Origin: an uncultured Chloroflexota bacterium
GTDB taxonomy: Bacteria; Chloroflexota; Dehalococcoidia; UBA3495
Length of the DNA stretch: 5,024 nt
Assembly: GCA_913020235.1 (NCBI GenBank)
Contig: CAJWBT010000196.1
Coordinates: 1 to 5,024 of the forward strand
Direction: 5' to 3'
Positions 1 through 5,024 of this stretch are shown here, piece after piece (the first letter of the stretch is position 1; each line of letters starts with the position of its first letter). The translations under genes and the position numbers were made by a program. The notes under the pieces were generated by a model that did not search any database, was not told the origin of the DNA, and saw only the letters and a program-made list of their open reading frames with translations.

Positions 1-172
1 TCTGTACGAACTCGACGACCGGTCCAACTACCTCCAGGGAATGCTTATCGAGGTGACGGAAGCCTACCCCCATTGCCCTCGGGCCTTCCACTTTTCCCGC
101 CTATGGAACGTTGACGAGATTTCAGCCAACCAGAAGGACCGGCCCGTTCCCCTCCGGATTCCCGGCACCTGA
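1..172 (+). CDS. Pyridoxamine 5'-phosphate oxidase-like FMN-binding protein, C-terminal fragment
   Basis: The reading frame is open from the window's left edge (first full codon at base 2) to a TGA at 170-172, giving the last 56 residues of a protein whose start lies outside the window. The tail contains the stretch IEVTEAYPHCPRAFHFSRLW followed by an acidic, Pro-rich end. This resembles the C-terminus of the PPOX-type flavoprotein family (MSMEG_1061-like), where a segment of the form 'EVEEAFxHCxKAxxRSxLW' closes the split beta-barrel. Members bind FMN or a related flavin and reduce or oxidise small substrates in the cytosol; the substrate cannot be told from this piece. The stop overlaps the start of the M16 peptidase gene, which suggests one operon. 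The assignment rests on motif recall over a short segment, so family membership is likely but not proven. Confidence 0.62.
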   Translation, partial: LYELDDRSNYLQGMLIEVTEAYPHCPRAFHFSRLWNVDEISANQKDRPVPLRIPGT

Positions 173-174
173 TG
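170..174 (+). promoter_or_regulatory. Stop/start overlap TGATG (translational coupling)
   Basis: The TGA of the flavoprotein gene (170-172) shares its A with the ATG of the M16 gene (172-174). No good Shine-Dalgarno sequence lies in the 20 bases upstream, which are mostly C-rich (cctccggattcccggcacc). Ribosomes finishing the first gene therefore probably re-initiate on the second. A GTG immediately after the ATG (175) is a possible alternative start and would change the protein by only one residue. Confidence 0.6.
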
Positions 175-2832
175 GTGAATATCTCTTTTGAGAAAGTCAC
201 CCTCTCCAACGGACTCGATGTCATCCTGCACCAGGACCATTCAATCCCGCTGGTGGCGGTCAACGTCTGGTACCACGTCGGCTCCAAAGACGAAGAGATA
301 GGCCGCACCGGATTCGCCCACCTTTTTGAACACGTGATGTTCGAGGGCTCCAAGCACCACAACCGGAGCTACTTCGAGCCGCTGCAGAAGGCCGGGGCCA
401 ACCTCAACGGCTCCACCACGTCGGACCGGACCAACTACTGGGAGGACGTGCCCTCCAACTACCTGGAGCTGGCGTTGTGGCTGGAATCCGACCGAATGGG
501 CTTCTTGCTGGAAGCCCTGGACCAGAAGCGCTTCGACGTCCAACGCGACGTGGTGAAGAACGAACGGCGTCAAACCTATGAAAACCGCCCTTACGGCATG
601 GCGTACTGGCGCCTTCAAGAGACCGTGTTTCCGATGCCTCATCCCTACCATTGGATGACCATCGGCTCCCAGGAAGACCTGGATGCGGCCAGCCTGGAGG
701 ACGTCAAGGATTTCTTCCGCCGCTTTTACTCCCCTTCCAACGCCAGCCTGGCCATCGCCGGAGATTTCCAGCGGGACCAAACTTTGGACCTGGTCAACCG
801 TTATTTCGGGGACCTGCCTCCGGGGCCGGCTTTGCCTCGCAAGGGACACCTCGACTCCGCCCTGGCTGGCCGGGCTGAGCTGGAGATGCGGGACAAGGTT
901 TCCCTACCGCGCCTGTATATCGCCTGGGCCACCCCGCCCGACCTGGACGCCGCCGACGCGCCACTGGAGTTTCTTCAGGCCATTCTTTCTGACGGCATCA
1001 CCTCTCGCCTGCACCGGTCCCTGGTCTATGAGAAGCAGATCGCCCAGAGCGCGCACATTCGCTACCACCCATCGGAGATAGCCGGGCAGTTCGTCATCCA
1101 GGTCACGGCGGCGGCCGGTCACGACCTCGCTGAAGTGGAGGCCGCGACCGACGCCGAGGTGGAGCGCCTCTGGCGAGAGCCTCCCACCGACGATGAGATG
1201 ACCCGGATCAAGAACCGGATAAGCGCCGCCCACTTTCGCCAGTTGGCCAGGATCGGTGGATTCGGAGGCCGTGCCGACCAGCTGAACCATTTCAACATAT
1301 TCGGCCGCGACCCAGGCCTGATTAACTCCATCCTGGACCGGTATTTGGCCGTCCAAAAGGAAGACATCTTGCGGGTCGGCCAAACGGTGCTGAATCACCG
1401 GCAGGTAAGGCTGCGGGTATTGCCCGAGGACTCCTTCCAGCCCGCCGTTACTTCCGTTGCCGTGGACCGGGAGTCCATGCCCCAGCCGGCGGAGGAACCT
1501 TCCTTCACGCCACCGAAGCCATCACACCTCCGGTTGGAAAACGGCCTGAAGATTACGGTGATCGAGCAGCCAAGACTTCCCATTGTCGCCTTCGCGCTCA
1601 TGCTCCGGGCCGGAGCAGCCACCGACCCTGTTGAGCTTCCCGGACTGGCCAGCTTCACAGCCGAGATGCTGGCCGAAGGGACCTCGTCCCGCACCAGCCA
1701 GGAAATCGCGGCCGCTTTCGAATTCCTGGGCGCACGAATTTCTGTCGAGGTGGGCCGGGAGCACACGCTGCTGGTCACCGAAACTATGTCGAAGGACTGG
1801 CCGTCCGCCTTGGAGCTGATGGCCGACCTTGTGAAACACCCCACATTCCCCGAGCACGAGCTGGAGAGGGTGCGCCGCGAGGGGTTGACCGACCTTCGCC
1901 GGAGCAAGGACGATCCGACCGCCGTGGCCGAGCGCCTGGTTTCGGGCCTTATGTTCGACCAGGTTACCGGATACGGCCACCCAATCCATGGCACCGAAGC
2001 CGCAATAGGCTCGCTGTCCCCGGACGACGTGATATCCCATTTCCGGCGGGCCTATAACCCCGCCTCCGCGACGCTTATCGTGGCAGGGGACGTGACCCTC
2101 GCCGATGTCCGGGATCGGGCCGAGGCCGCTCTGGGGGATTGGCGAGCCGAATCGGGGGTCGACGCACCCCCGGTACCTGCCTCGAATGGCAAGGCCGGCG
2201 ACGCCACTATTTACCTGGTGGACCGGCCGGGGGCAGCCCAATCGGTGATCCGGGTGCTTCAGACCACCATACCCCGGCATCATTCGGACTATCTCGGCTT
2301 CGTTTTACTCAACTCCGCCTTCGGCGGACAGTTCGAGGCACGCCTGAATCTGAACCTGCGTCAGGAGAAGGGCTATAGCTACGGGTACCATTCATACGTG
2401 CAGTGGCACCGGGGCCCATCGTTGCTGCTCGCCGGAGGCAGCGTCCACACCGCAGTGACCAAGGAATCGGTGGCGGAGACCTTGCGGGAGTTCAACGATC
2501 TCCACTCGGATCGGCCCATCAGCCAGAAAGAGCTGGAAGAGGCCAGGGCGGGAATGCTGCGGGCCTACCCGGCCAGCTTCGAGCGGCCCGGACAGGTTTT
2601 GGGCCACCTTGTCCAACTGACTCTATACGACCTGCCCGACGATTACTTTCGGACGGTGAGATCCCGGGTGGAGGCGGTCTCCCTGGCCGAGGTCCAACGG
2701 ATCGGAGCGGAGAGGATATTCCCCGAGCAGCTCAAGGTCCTGGTGGTGGGTGACCGCCAGGCGGTAGAGCCTGGCCTGCGAGAGCTCGGCCTGCCCGTGG
2801 TGCTCCTTGACGATGACGGAGCCGAACTGTAG
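172..2832 (+). CDS. M16 family zinc metallopeptidase, fused active and inactive halves
   Basis: This encodes an 886-residue peptidase of the M16 (pitrilysin/insulinase) family, which cuts peptides inside a clam-shell chamber. The N-terminal half carries the inverted zinc motif HLFEH (His50, Glu53 as catalytic base, His54). The third ligand is Glu131 in KNERRQ, exactly 77 residues after His54, the spacing expected for the family. Approximate domains are M16 catalytic 8-155, M16_C 165-350, a Pro-rich linker 430-450, degenerate M16 455-600 and M16_C 612-800. In the second half the zinc motif is replaced: GLASFTAEMLAEGT aligns with GFAHLFEHVMFEGS, leaving Ser494, Ala497 and Glu498 in place of His, Glu and His. 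The second half keeps the R-x(4)-Y-x-Y type motif (Arg730, Tyr735, Tyr737) that in this family helps bind the substrate. Many bacteria encode the two halves as separate ~420-460-residue subunits; here they are one chain. The N-terminus begins directly with the first strand and shows no signal peptide, so a cytoplasmic location is inferred. Function as a general oligopeptidase is inferred from the family. Confidence 0.95.
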   Translation: MVNISFEKVTLSNGLDVILHQDHSIPLVAVNVWYHVGSKDEEIGRTGFAHLFEHVMFEGSKHHNRSYFEPLQKAGANLNGSTTSDRTNYWEDVPSNYLELALWLESDRMGFLLEALDQKRFDVQRDVVKNERRQTYENRPYGMAYWRLQETVFPMPHPYHWMTIGSQEDLDAASLEDVKDFFRRFYSPSNASLAIAGDFQRDQTLDLVNRYFGDLPPGPALPRKGHLDSALAGRAELEMRDKVSLPRLYIAWATPPDLDAADAPLEFLQAILSDGITSRLHRSLVYEKQIAQSAHIRYHPSEIAGQFVIQVTAAAGHDLAEVEAATDAEVERLWREPPTDDEMTRIKNRISAAHFRQLARIGGFGGRADQLNHFNIFGRDPGLINSILDRYLAVQKEDILRVGQTVLNHRQVRLRVLPEDSFQPAVTSVAVDRESMPQPAEEPSFTPPKPSHLRLENGLKITVIEQPRLPIVAFALMLRAGAATDPVELPGLASFTAEMLAEGTSSRTSQEIAAAFEFLGARISVEVGREHTLLVTETMSKDWPSALELMADLVKHPTFPEHELERVRREGLTDLRRSKDDPTAVAERLVSGLMFDQVTGYGHPIHGTEAAIGSLSPDDVISHFRRAYNPASATLIVAGDVTLADVRDRAEAALGDWRAESGVDAPPVPASNGKAGDATIYLVDRPGAAQSVIRVLQTTIPRHHSDYLGFVLLNSAFGGQFEARLNLNLRQEKGYSYGYHSYVQWHRGPSLLLAGGSVHTAVTKESVAETLREFNDLHSDRPISQKELEEARAGMLRAYPASFERPGQVLGHLVQLTLYDLPDDYFRTVRSRVEAVSLAEVQRIGAERIFPEQLKVLVVGDRQAVEPGLRELGLPVVLLDDDGAEL

Positions 2833-2884
2833 GTGCGCCTGACCGTGTTCTTGGGGGCCTTGCATCAAGAGTACGCTGGAATAT

Positions 2885-2982
2885 GTCACCCCGAGTGAAG
2901 CGAGGGGTCTGGGGTGCTGGGTCCAGGCTCCCATGGTGGAACCCCGCACCAGATTCCTCGTCGCTTCGCTCCTCGGAATGAC
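2885..2982. repeat. 98-bp imperfect palindromic repeat element (GTCAC...GAATGAC)
   Basis: The left arm (2885-2925) begins gtcaccccgagtgaagcgag and the right arm (2937-2982) ends gcttcgctcctcggaatgac. Read on the opposite strand, the right arm follows the same order of blocks as the left: GTCA-yy-CCGAG, GAAGCGA, a G-rich block, TCTGG and TGC, then GGGT-CCA. The two arms flank an 11-base loop (2926-2936). The differences between arms are small indels and substitutions. Palindromes of this kind, with ends like GTCATTCCGAG and AGATTCCTCG, are dispersed in many environmental bacterial genomes and resemble REP or MITE-like units. No transposase lies nearby, so any mobility would have to be supplied elsewhere. 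Confidence 0.8.
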
Positions 2983-3010
2983 AATTCTAGGGCAAAGCCG
3001 TGTTCTGGGG

Positions 3011-3037
3011 GTAGGGTCACGGCTTGCCGTGCTCAAC
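3011..3037. repeat. Short hairpin CACGGC-tt-GCCGTG, possible degraded interspersed repeat
   Basis: A perfect 6-bp stem (3018-3023 with 3026-3031) with a 2-base spacer sits inside gtagggtcacggcttgccgt. The left flank gtaggg resembles the start of the longer dispersed palindromes of the form GTAGGGGCACGGC...GCCGTGCCCCTAC that I recall from Chloroflexota and other genomes. The right flank (gctcaacgccc) no longer mirrors it, so if this is that element it is a decayed copy. The stem is seen directly; the family relation is a guess. Confidence 0.4.
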
Positions 3038-3089
3038 GCCCATAGAACTAAGACTCCAATCATGGGAGCGATGACCCGCGTCCGCAACC

Positions 3090-3180
3090 AAGTCCCCTCC
3101 TTGGGAAGGAGGGGATTTAGGGGAGGTCCACCGGCGCCATGGAAGACCCCTCTGTAGTCCCCCCTTCGTAAAGGGGGTAC
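3090..3180. repeat. Composite nested palindrome with two hairpins around a central dyad
   Basis: The left hairpin has a perfect 10-bp stem, tcccctcctt (3093-3102) with aaggagggga (3106-3115), and a GGG loop; A:T and G:T pairs extend it to 3090-3118. The right hairpin pairs ccccctt (3160-3166) with aaggggg (3171-3177) around cgta. Between them lies a second level of symmetry: AGGGG (3119-3123) mirrors CCCCT (3147-3151), TCCA (3127-3130) mirrors TGGA (3140-3143), and GGCGCC (3133-3138) is the centre. The arrangement resembles the paired inverted units of BIME/REP elements. Lying between two convergent genes, it could act as a two-way transcription barrier or protect mRNA ends, but neither hairpin has a T-run. 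Confidence 0.75.
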
Positions 3181-3224
3181 GGCCTGGCATCAAACTCTTG
3201 GCTCGATCACGGGCGGCTGTGTTC

Positions 3225-4535
3225 CTAACCCAAGGGCCTTTCTCCAAGGGTCATTCTGATGGTGTCCCTCGCACCGTCACGGAACAGCTCCACTTCAATG
3301 TCCTGGCCGGCCTGGAACCGCTGCTTCAGCAACCTGGTCAGGTCGCTGACCGTGGCTACCTCCTGGCCGTCCGCCGACAGTATGATATCGCCGGGCTCGA
3401 TGCCCGCCCGGTAGGCAGGCCCGTCTATAATCGTGTTCTGTATCACCACGCCTTCCCTGATGGGTAACCCCACCCTTGCCGCAACCTCGGGTATCAAATC
3501 TGCCAGAATCACCCCCATCCAGGCCCATCGAACCCGGCCCAGCCGGACTAGTTGGTCCGACACCTGGGCCGCCGTCTCCATGTTAATCGCGAAGCCGATG
3601 CCTTCCACGGGCGTCCCGCTGGGGGAGGTACGCTGCACGGCGGTGTTGATGCCCACCAAATCACCTCGCAGGCTGATCAGTGGACCTCCGCTGTTGCCGG
3701 GGTTGATCACCGTGTCGGTCTGAATCAGATCGTAGAGGGTCACACCGGAGGAGGCCTCGATAGACCGGCCCAGGGCCGACACTACCCCTACCGTGACAGT
3801 TGGGCCACCGGGTAGGGCCAGGGCGTTGCCTATGGCGATCACCCATTCCCCGACGCGGGGTGGCGCCGCTTCGTTCATGCTCAGGAACGGATAGTCGTTG
3901 CCCGGCATCCGCAGCACCGCCAGGTCCGAGAGTTGGTCGGCGCCGATAATTTCAGCGTCTTTCTGGCTGCCATCGTCCAGCGTGACGGTGATATCGACCG
4001 CTCCCTCTATCACATGGTTGTTGGTCAACACGAGCCCCTGGGAGTCAAAGATCACCCCGGTGCCGCTTCCGAAGCTGGAGCGGAGGGTACCGGAAAAGTC
4101 CCTCGTGACAACCTCAGACACAATGGAAACCACGGCGGGACGCACCCGCTCCACCGTGTCCGCCACGTTGGGCAGTTGCAGCATCAAGACTGGAGTCGGC
4201 GGTACGGGCGTTGGAAGGGGCGTGGCCGCGGGAGCGGCCGGCTCGGCCGTCGCCGTTGGGGGTTCGGTGGCAGCGGGCGTGGGAACGGAAGCCACGGTCG
4301 GGGTTGCGGGAACCGGCGTTGGGGTAAATGTGGGAGCGGGGGCGATGGTGGCCGTGGCGATCGCGGTGGGGGCTGGAGCCGCCGTCGGTGTTGGGCCGGC
4401 GCCATTACAAGCGCCGAGGGCCACTGAAAAAAGTGTGATCAAAGCAAAGGTTGGAAAGATGAGGCGGCGGCTAAACCTGAGCCTCTTGTCGTCGGAACGC
4501 GTTGAATGAGCACGATTCTCGGATGAGCCTGGCAT
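3225..4535 (-). CDS. htrA: HtrA/DegP-like serine protease, predicted lipoprotein with one PDZ domain
   Basis: This encodes a 436-residue HtrA-family protease of the kind that degrades or refolds damaged exported proteins. Residues 1-24 are polar and basic (ending RFSRR). A hydrophobic segment follows (25-41) and then a lipobox-like LGAC with Cys43, so a membrane-anchored lipoprotein is predicted. Residues 46-116 form a Thr/Pro/Ala-rich stalk. The trypsin-like domain (about 125-330) carries His174 in TNNHVIEGA, Asp204 in SDLAVLRM and Ser282 in NPGNSGGPL, an intact triad with the usual HtrA context. A single PDZ domain follows (about 336-432; GPAYRAGIEPGDIILSADG is its core), with no second PDZ as in E. 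coli DegP. The ATG at 4533-4535 is preceded by AAGGGG four bases away, and no other start codon precedes the hydrophobic segment. The gene converges on the M16 gene and has its own upstream region. The symbol is given at family level; DegQ- or DegS-like naming is equally possible. Confidence 0.95.
   Translation of the reverse strand: MPGSSENRAHSTRSDDKRLRFSRRLIFPTFALITLFSVALGACNGAGPTPTAAPAPTAIATATIAPAPTFTPTPVPATPTVASVPTPAATEPPTATAEPAAPAATPLPTPVPPTPVLMLQLPNVADTVERVRPAVVSIVSEVVTRDFSGTLRSSFGSGTGVIFDSQGLVLTNNHVIEGAVDITVTLDDGSQKDAEIIGADQLSDLAVLRMPGNDYPFLSMNEAAPPRVGEWVIAIGNALALPGGPTVTVGVVSALGRSIEASSGVTLYDLIQTDTVINPGNSGGPLISLRGDLVGINTAVQRTSPSGTPVEGIGFAINMETAAQVSDQLVRLGRVRWAWMGVILADLIPEVAARVGLPIREGVVIQNTIIDGPAYRAGIEPGDIILSADGQEVATVSDLTRLLKQRFQAGQDIEVELFRDGARDTIRMTLGERPLG
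4188..4400 (-). repeat. Low-complexity Thr/Pro/Ala stalk coding region within htrA
   Basis: Residues 46-116 of the HtrA-like protein are almost entirely Thr, Pro, Ala and Val, with runs such as PTFTPTPVPATPTV. At the DNA level this gives a strongly G-rich + strand made of ggngtngg and gcnggg units. The segment joins the lipid-anchored Cys43 to the protease domain and would hold the protease away from the membrane. Such TP-rich stalks are frequent in secreted and surface proteins of Chloroflexota. The repeats are irregular, with no fixed period, and length may vary between strains through slippage or recombination. Confidence 0.8.
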
Positions 4536-4539
4536 GAAA

Positions 4540-4545
4540 CCCCTT
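4540..4545 (-). promoter_or_regulatory. Ribosome binding site of the htrA-like gene
   Basis: On the minus strand, AAGGGG lies four bases upstream of the ATG at 4535. It is the only purine-rich Shine-Dalgarno-like match nearby and supports the chosen start. The spacing is at the short end of the normal range. Confidence 0.55.
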
Positions 4546-4790
4546 GTCTTGCCGCATTATCCCGGATCAGCTCGCGCTGCCGCTAATTCATGATATCTCA
4601 CTTGCCCATAATTGGCACACCGCGAGCCCTATCCAATTGCCTGCCGCCGCGGCTTCTCCGGCCAACTCCCCAGGGCCCGGCCAGTTTCGGCCCTCCCACC
4701 CGAGTCGAGGCTCCCCAGGATGCCCGGTCCGCCTTCGGCTGTTACTTCCTTCCGGTAATCGGCGCTCAGGCCATTCGGATGATCCTAGCG

Positions 4791-4827
4791 GCTATTTCAA
4801 ATGCCAGCGTGCTGTCTTGGAAATAGC
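4791..4827. repeat. 37-bp interrupted dyad, GCTATTTC...GAAATAGC
   Basis: GCTATTTC (4791-4798) is exactly mirrored by GAAATAGC (4820-4827). An inner pair, CAGC (4805-4808) and GCTG (4811-4814), is centred on the same point to within a base. The intervening bases (aaatgc and tcttg) do not pair. It could be an operator-like site, a hairpin in a transcript or chance. It lies about 255 bases upstream of the htrA start, rather far for simple repressor control of that gene. Confidence 0.45.
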
Positions 4828-4868
4828 TTCTAACCGGTGAGACTGTGCTGCATTGCCTCCCCGCACCC

Positions 4869-4940
4869 GTGATCCCGGCGAAAGCCGGGATCCAGAGAAG
4901 CCCAAGCTGGAACCCGCTTCCGCGGAAGGGCCGGAATGAC
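4869..4940. repeat. 72-bp palindromic repeat (GTGATCCCGGC...CCGGAATGAC)
   Basis: The left arm (4869-4895) contains a perfect hairpin, gatcccggc (4871-4879) with gccgggatc (4884-4892), closed by a GAAA tetraloop. The right arm (4907-4940) contains the 12-bp perfect palindrome CTTCCGCGGAAG (4917-4928) and ends ggccggaatgac. Read on the opposite strand, the right arm mirrors the left at its ends (GTCATTCCGGC versus GTGATCCCGGC, and GGTTCCAG versus GGATCCAG) around an 11-base loop (4896-4906). This is the widespread 'GTCATTCCGGC...GGATCCAG' type of intergenic repeat. It is not followed by a T-run. Confidence 0.8.
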
Positions 4941-5024
4941 AGACCGGGTATCAAGCAATATACGAGAAACTAGGTAGAATCGACAATTCGTCTGGAAAGG
5001 AGTATTCGGCTAGAGAAGCATTAT

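Larger units (their letters stand above)
2833..3224. other. Convergent intergenic region filled with palindromic repeats
   Basis: These 392 bases lie between the stop codons of the M16 gene (+) and the htrA-like gene (-), so no promoter is needed here. Bases 2833-2884 show nothing recognisable. The rest is occupied by three palindromic elements (2885-2982, 3011-3037, 3090-3180), listed separately. The short frames that can be read through it give peptides such as IPRSEATRNL and FLVASLLGMT, which are typical translations of intergenic repeats and not genes. No hairpin is followed by a T-run on either strand, so no classical intrinsic terminator is visible. The strong GC hairpins may still help end transcription from both sides. 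Confidence 0.75.
4536..5024. other. Intergenic region upstream of htrA, no convincing gene
   Basis: These 489 bases lie between the htrA-like start and the right edge. Frames of 60-98 codons can be read, but they overlap each other, lack ribosome binding sites and have mixed composition, and one is simply a translation of the palindrome at 4869-4940 (WIPAFAGITG). The htrA promoter should be here. Reading the minus strand, GATAAT (4556-4561) and TATCAT (4590-4595) resemble -10 boxes, but neither has a good TTGACA at 16-18 bases, so I do not call one. A dyad (4791-4827) and a repeat (4869-4940) are listed separately. Bases 4942-5024 are more AT-rich and could be the leader of a gene beyond the edge. 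Confidence 0.6.

Noticed and set aside
1522..2283. 253-codon minus-strand frame inside the M16 gene, and a 202-codon one at 241-849
   Set aside because: Both are antisense shadows of a clearly conserved metallopeptidase in GC-rich DNA; the products match no family I recognise.
2623..3087. 154-codon minus-strand frame containing IPRSEATRNL
   Set aside because: It runs antisense through the end of the M16 gene and through the 2885-2982 palindrome. The peptide is a typical translation of that repeat type, not a protein family.
2933..3157. 74-codon plus-strand frame containing FLVASLLGMT
   Set aside because: It is the other-strand reading of the same palindrome and runs on into the second repeat; it has no ribosome binding site.
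3158..3180. Hairpin as an intrinsic terminator for the htrA-like gene
   Set aside because: The stem is good, but on the minus strand it is followed by actacagagg, not a T-run, so it does not meet the usual definition.
3898..4509. 203-codon plus-strand frame rich in Gly/Val/Ala opposite htrA
   Set aside because: It is the antisense reading of the Thr/Pro/Ala stalk and protease domain; the composition is forced by the codons on the other strand.
4544..4840. 98-codon plus-strand frame (TTG start), overlapping a 78-codon frame at 4590-4826
   Set aside because: No ribosome binding site, low-complexity Pro/Ser-rich product with no recognisable domain, and two equally open overlapping frames, as expected in GC-rich non-coding DNA.
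2885..4940. Possible CRISPR array from multiple repeats
   Set aside because: The repeats are different palindromes at irregular spacing on both sides of a gene, with no constant unit or spacers.
4766..4954. 62-codon minus-strand frame containing WIPAFAGITG
   Set aside because: The peptide comes from the palindrome at 4869-4940 and is a well-known kind of spurious annotation.
4975..5002. TAGAAT (4975-4980) followed by AAAGGAG (4996-5002), looking like a promoter and ribosome binding site of a rightward gene
   Set aside because: No ATG, GTG or TTG follows within the normal distance before the window ends, and no acceptable -35 box lies upstream. The neighbouring sequence would be needed.

Overview
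This is a GC-rich window with dense, long reading frames. It holds two complete protease genes in convergent orientation and the tail of a third gene. The organism is probably an environmental bacterium, and Chloroflexota (Dehalococcoidia/SAR202-like) is my best guess. That guess rests on two things: a surface lipoprotein with a long Thr/Pro/Ala stalk, and intergenic palindromes of the GTCATTCC...GGAATGAC type that are common in such genomes. It is an inference; no marker gene is present.

Layout, left to right. Bases 1-172 (+) are the last 56 codons of a flavin-binding, pyridoxamine-phosphate-oxidase-like protein. Its stop codon overlaps the ATG of the next gene (TGATG), so the two are probably co-transcribed and translationally coupled. 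Bases 172-2832 (+) encode an 886-residue M16 zinc peptidase. It is a fusion of an active half (HLFEH plus a distal Glu) and a degenerate half that has lost the metal site. Bases 2833-3224 are a convergent intergenic gap packed with three different palindromic repeat elements. Bases 3225-4535 (-) encode an HtrA/DegP-type serine protease. It is predicted to be a lipoprotein, with a Thr/Pro/Ala stalk, an intact His-Asp-Ser triad and one PDZ domain. Bases 4536-5024 have no convincing gene. They hold the htrA upstream region, a 37-bp dyad and another palindromic repeat that shares its terminal 10-mer with the first one.

Functionally, the M16 enzyme lacks an export signal and so probably degrades peptides in the cytoplasm. 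The HtrA protein would act outside the membrane in protein quality control. The two genes face each other and do not form an operon, so nothing shows that they work together. I found no phage, CRISPR, toxin-antitoxin or novel defence-like system. The most noteworthy non-genic signal is the set of nested, symmetric palindromes between and beside the genes.
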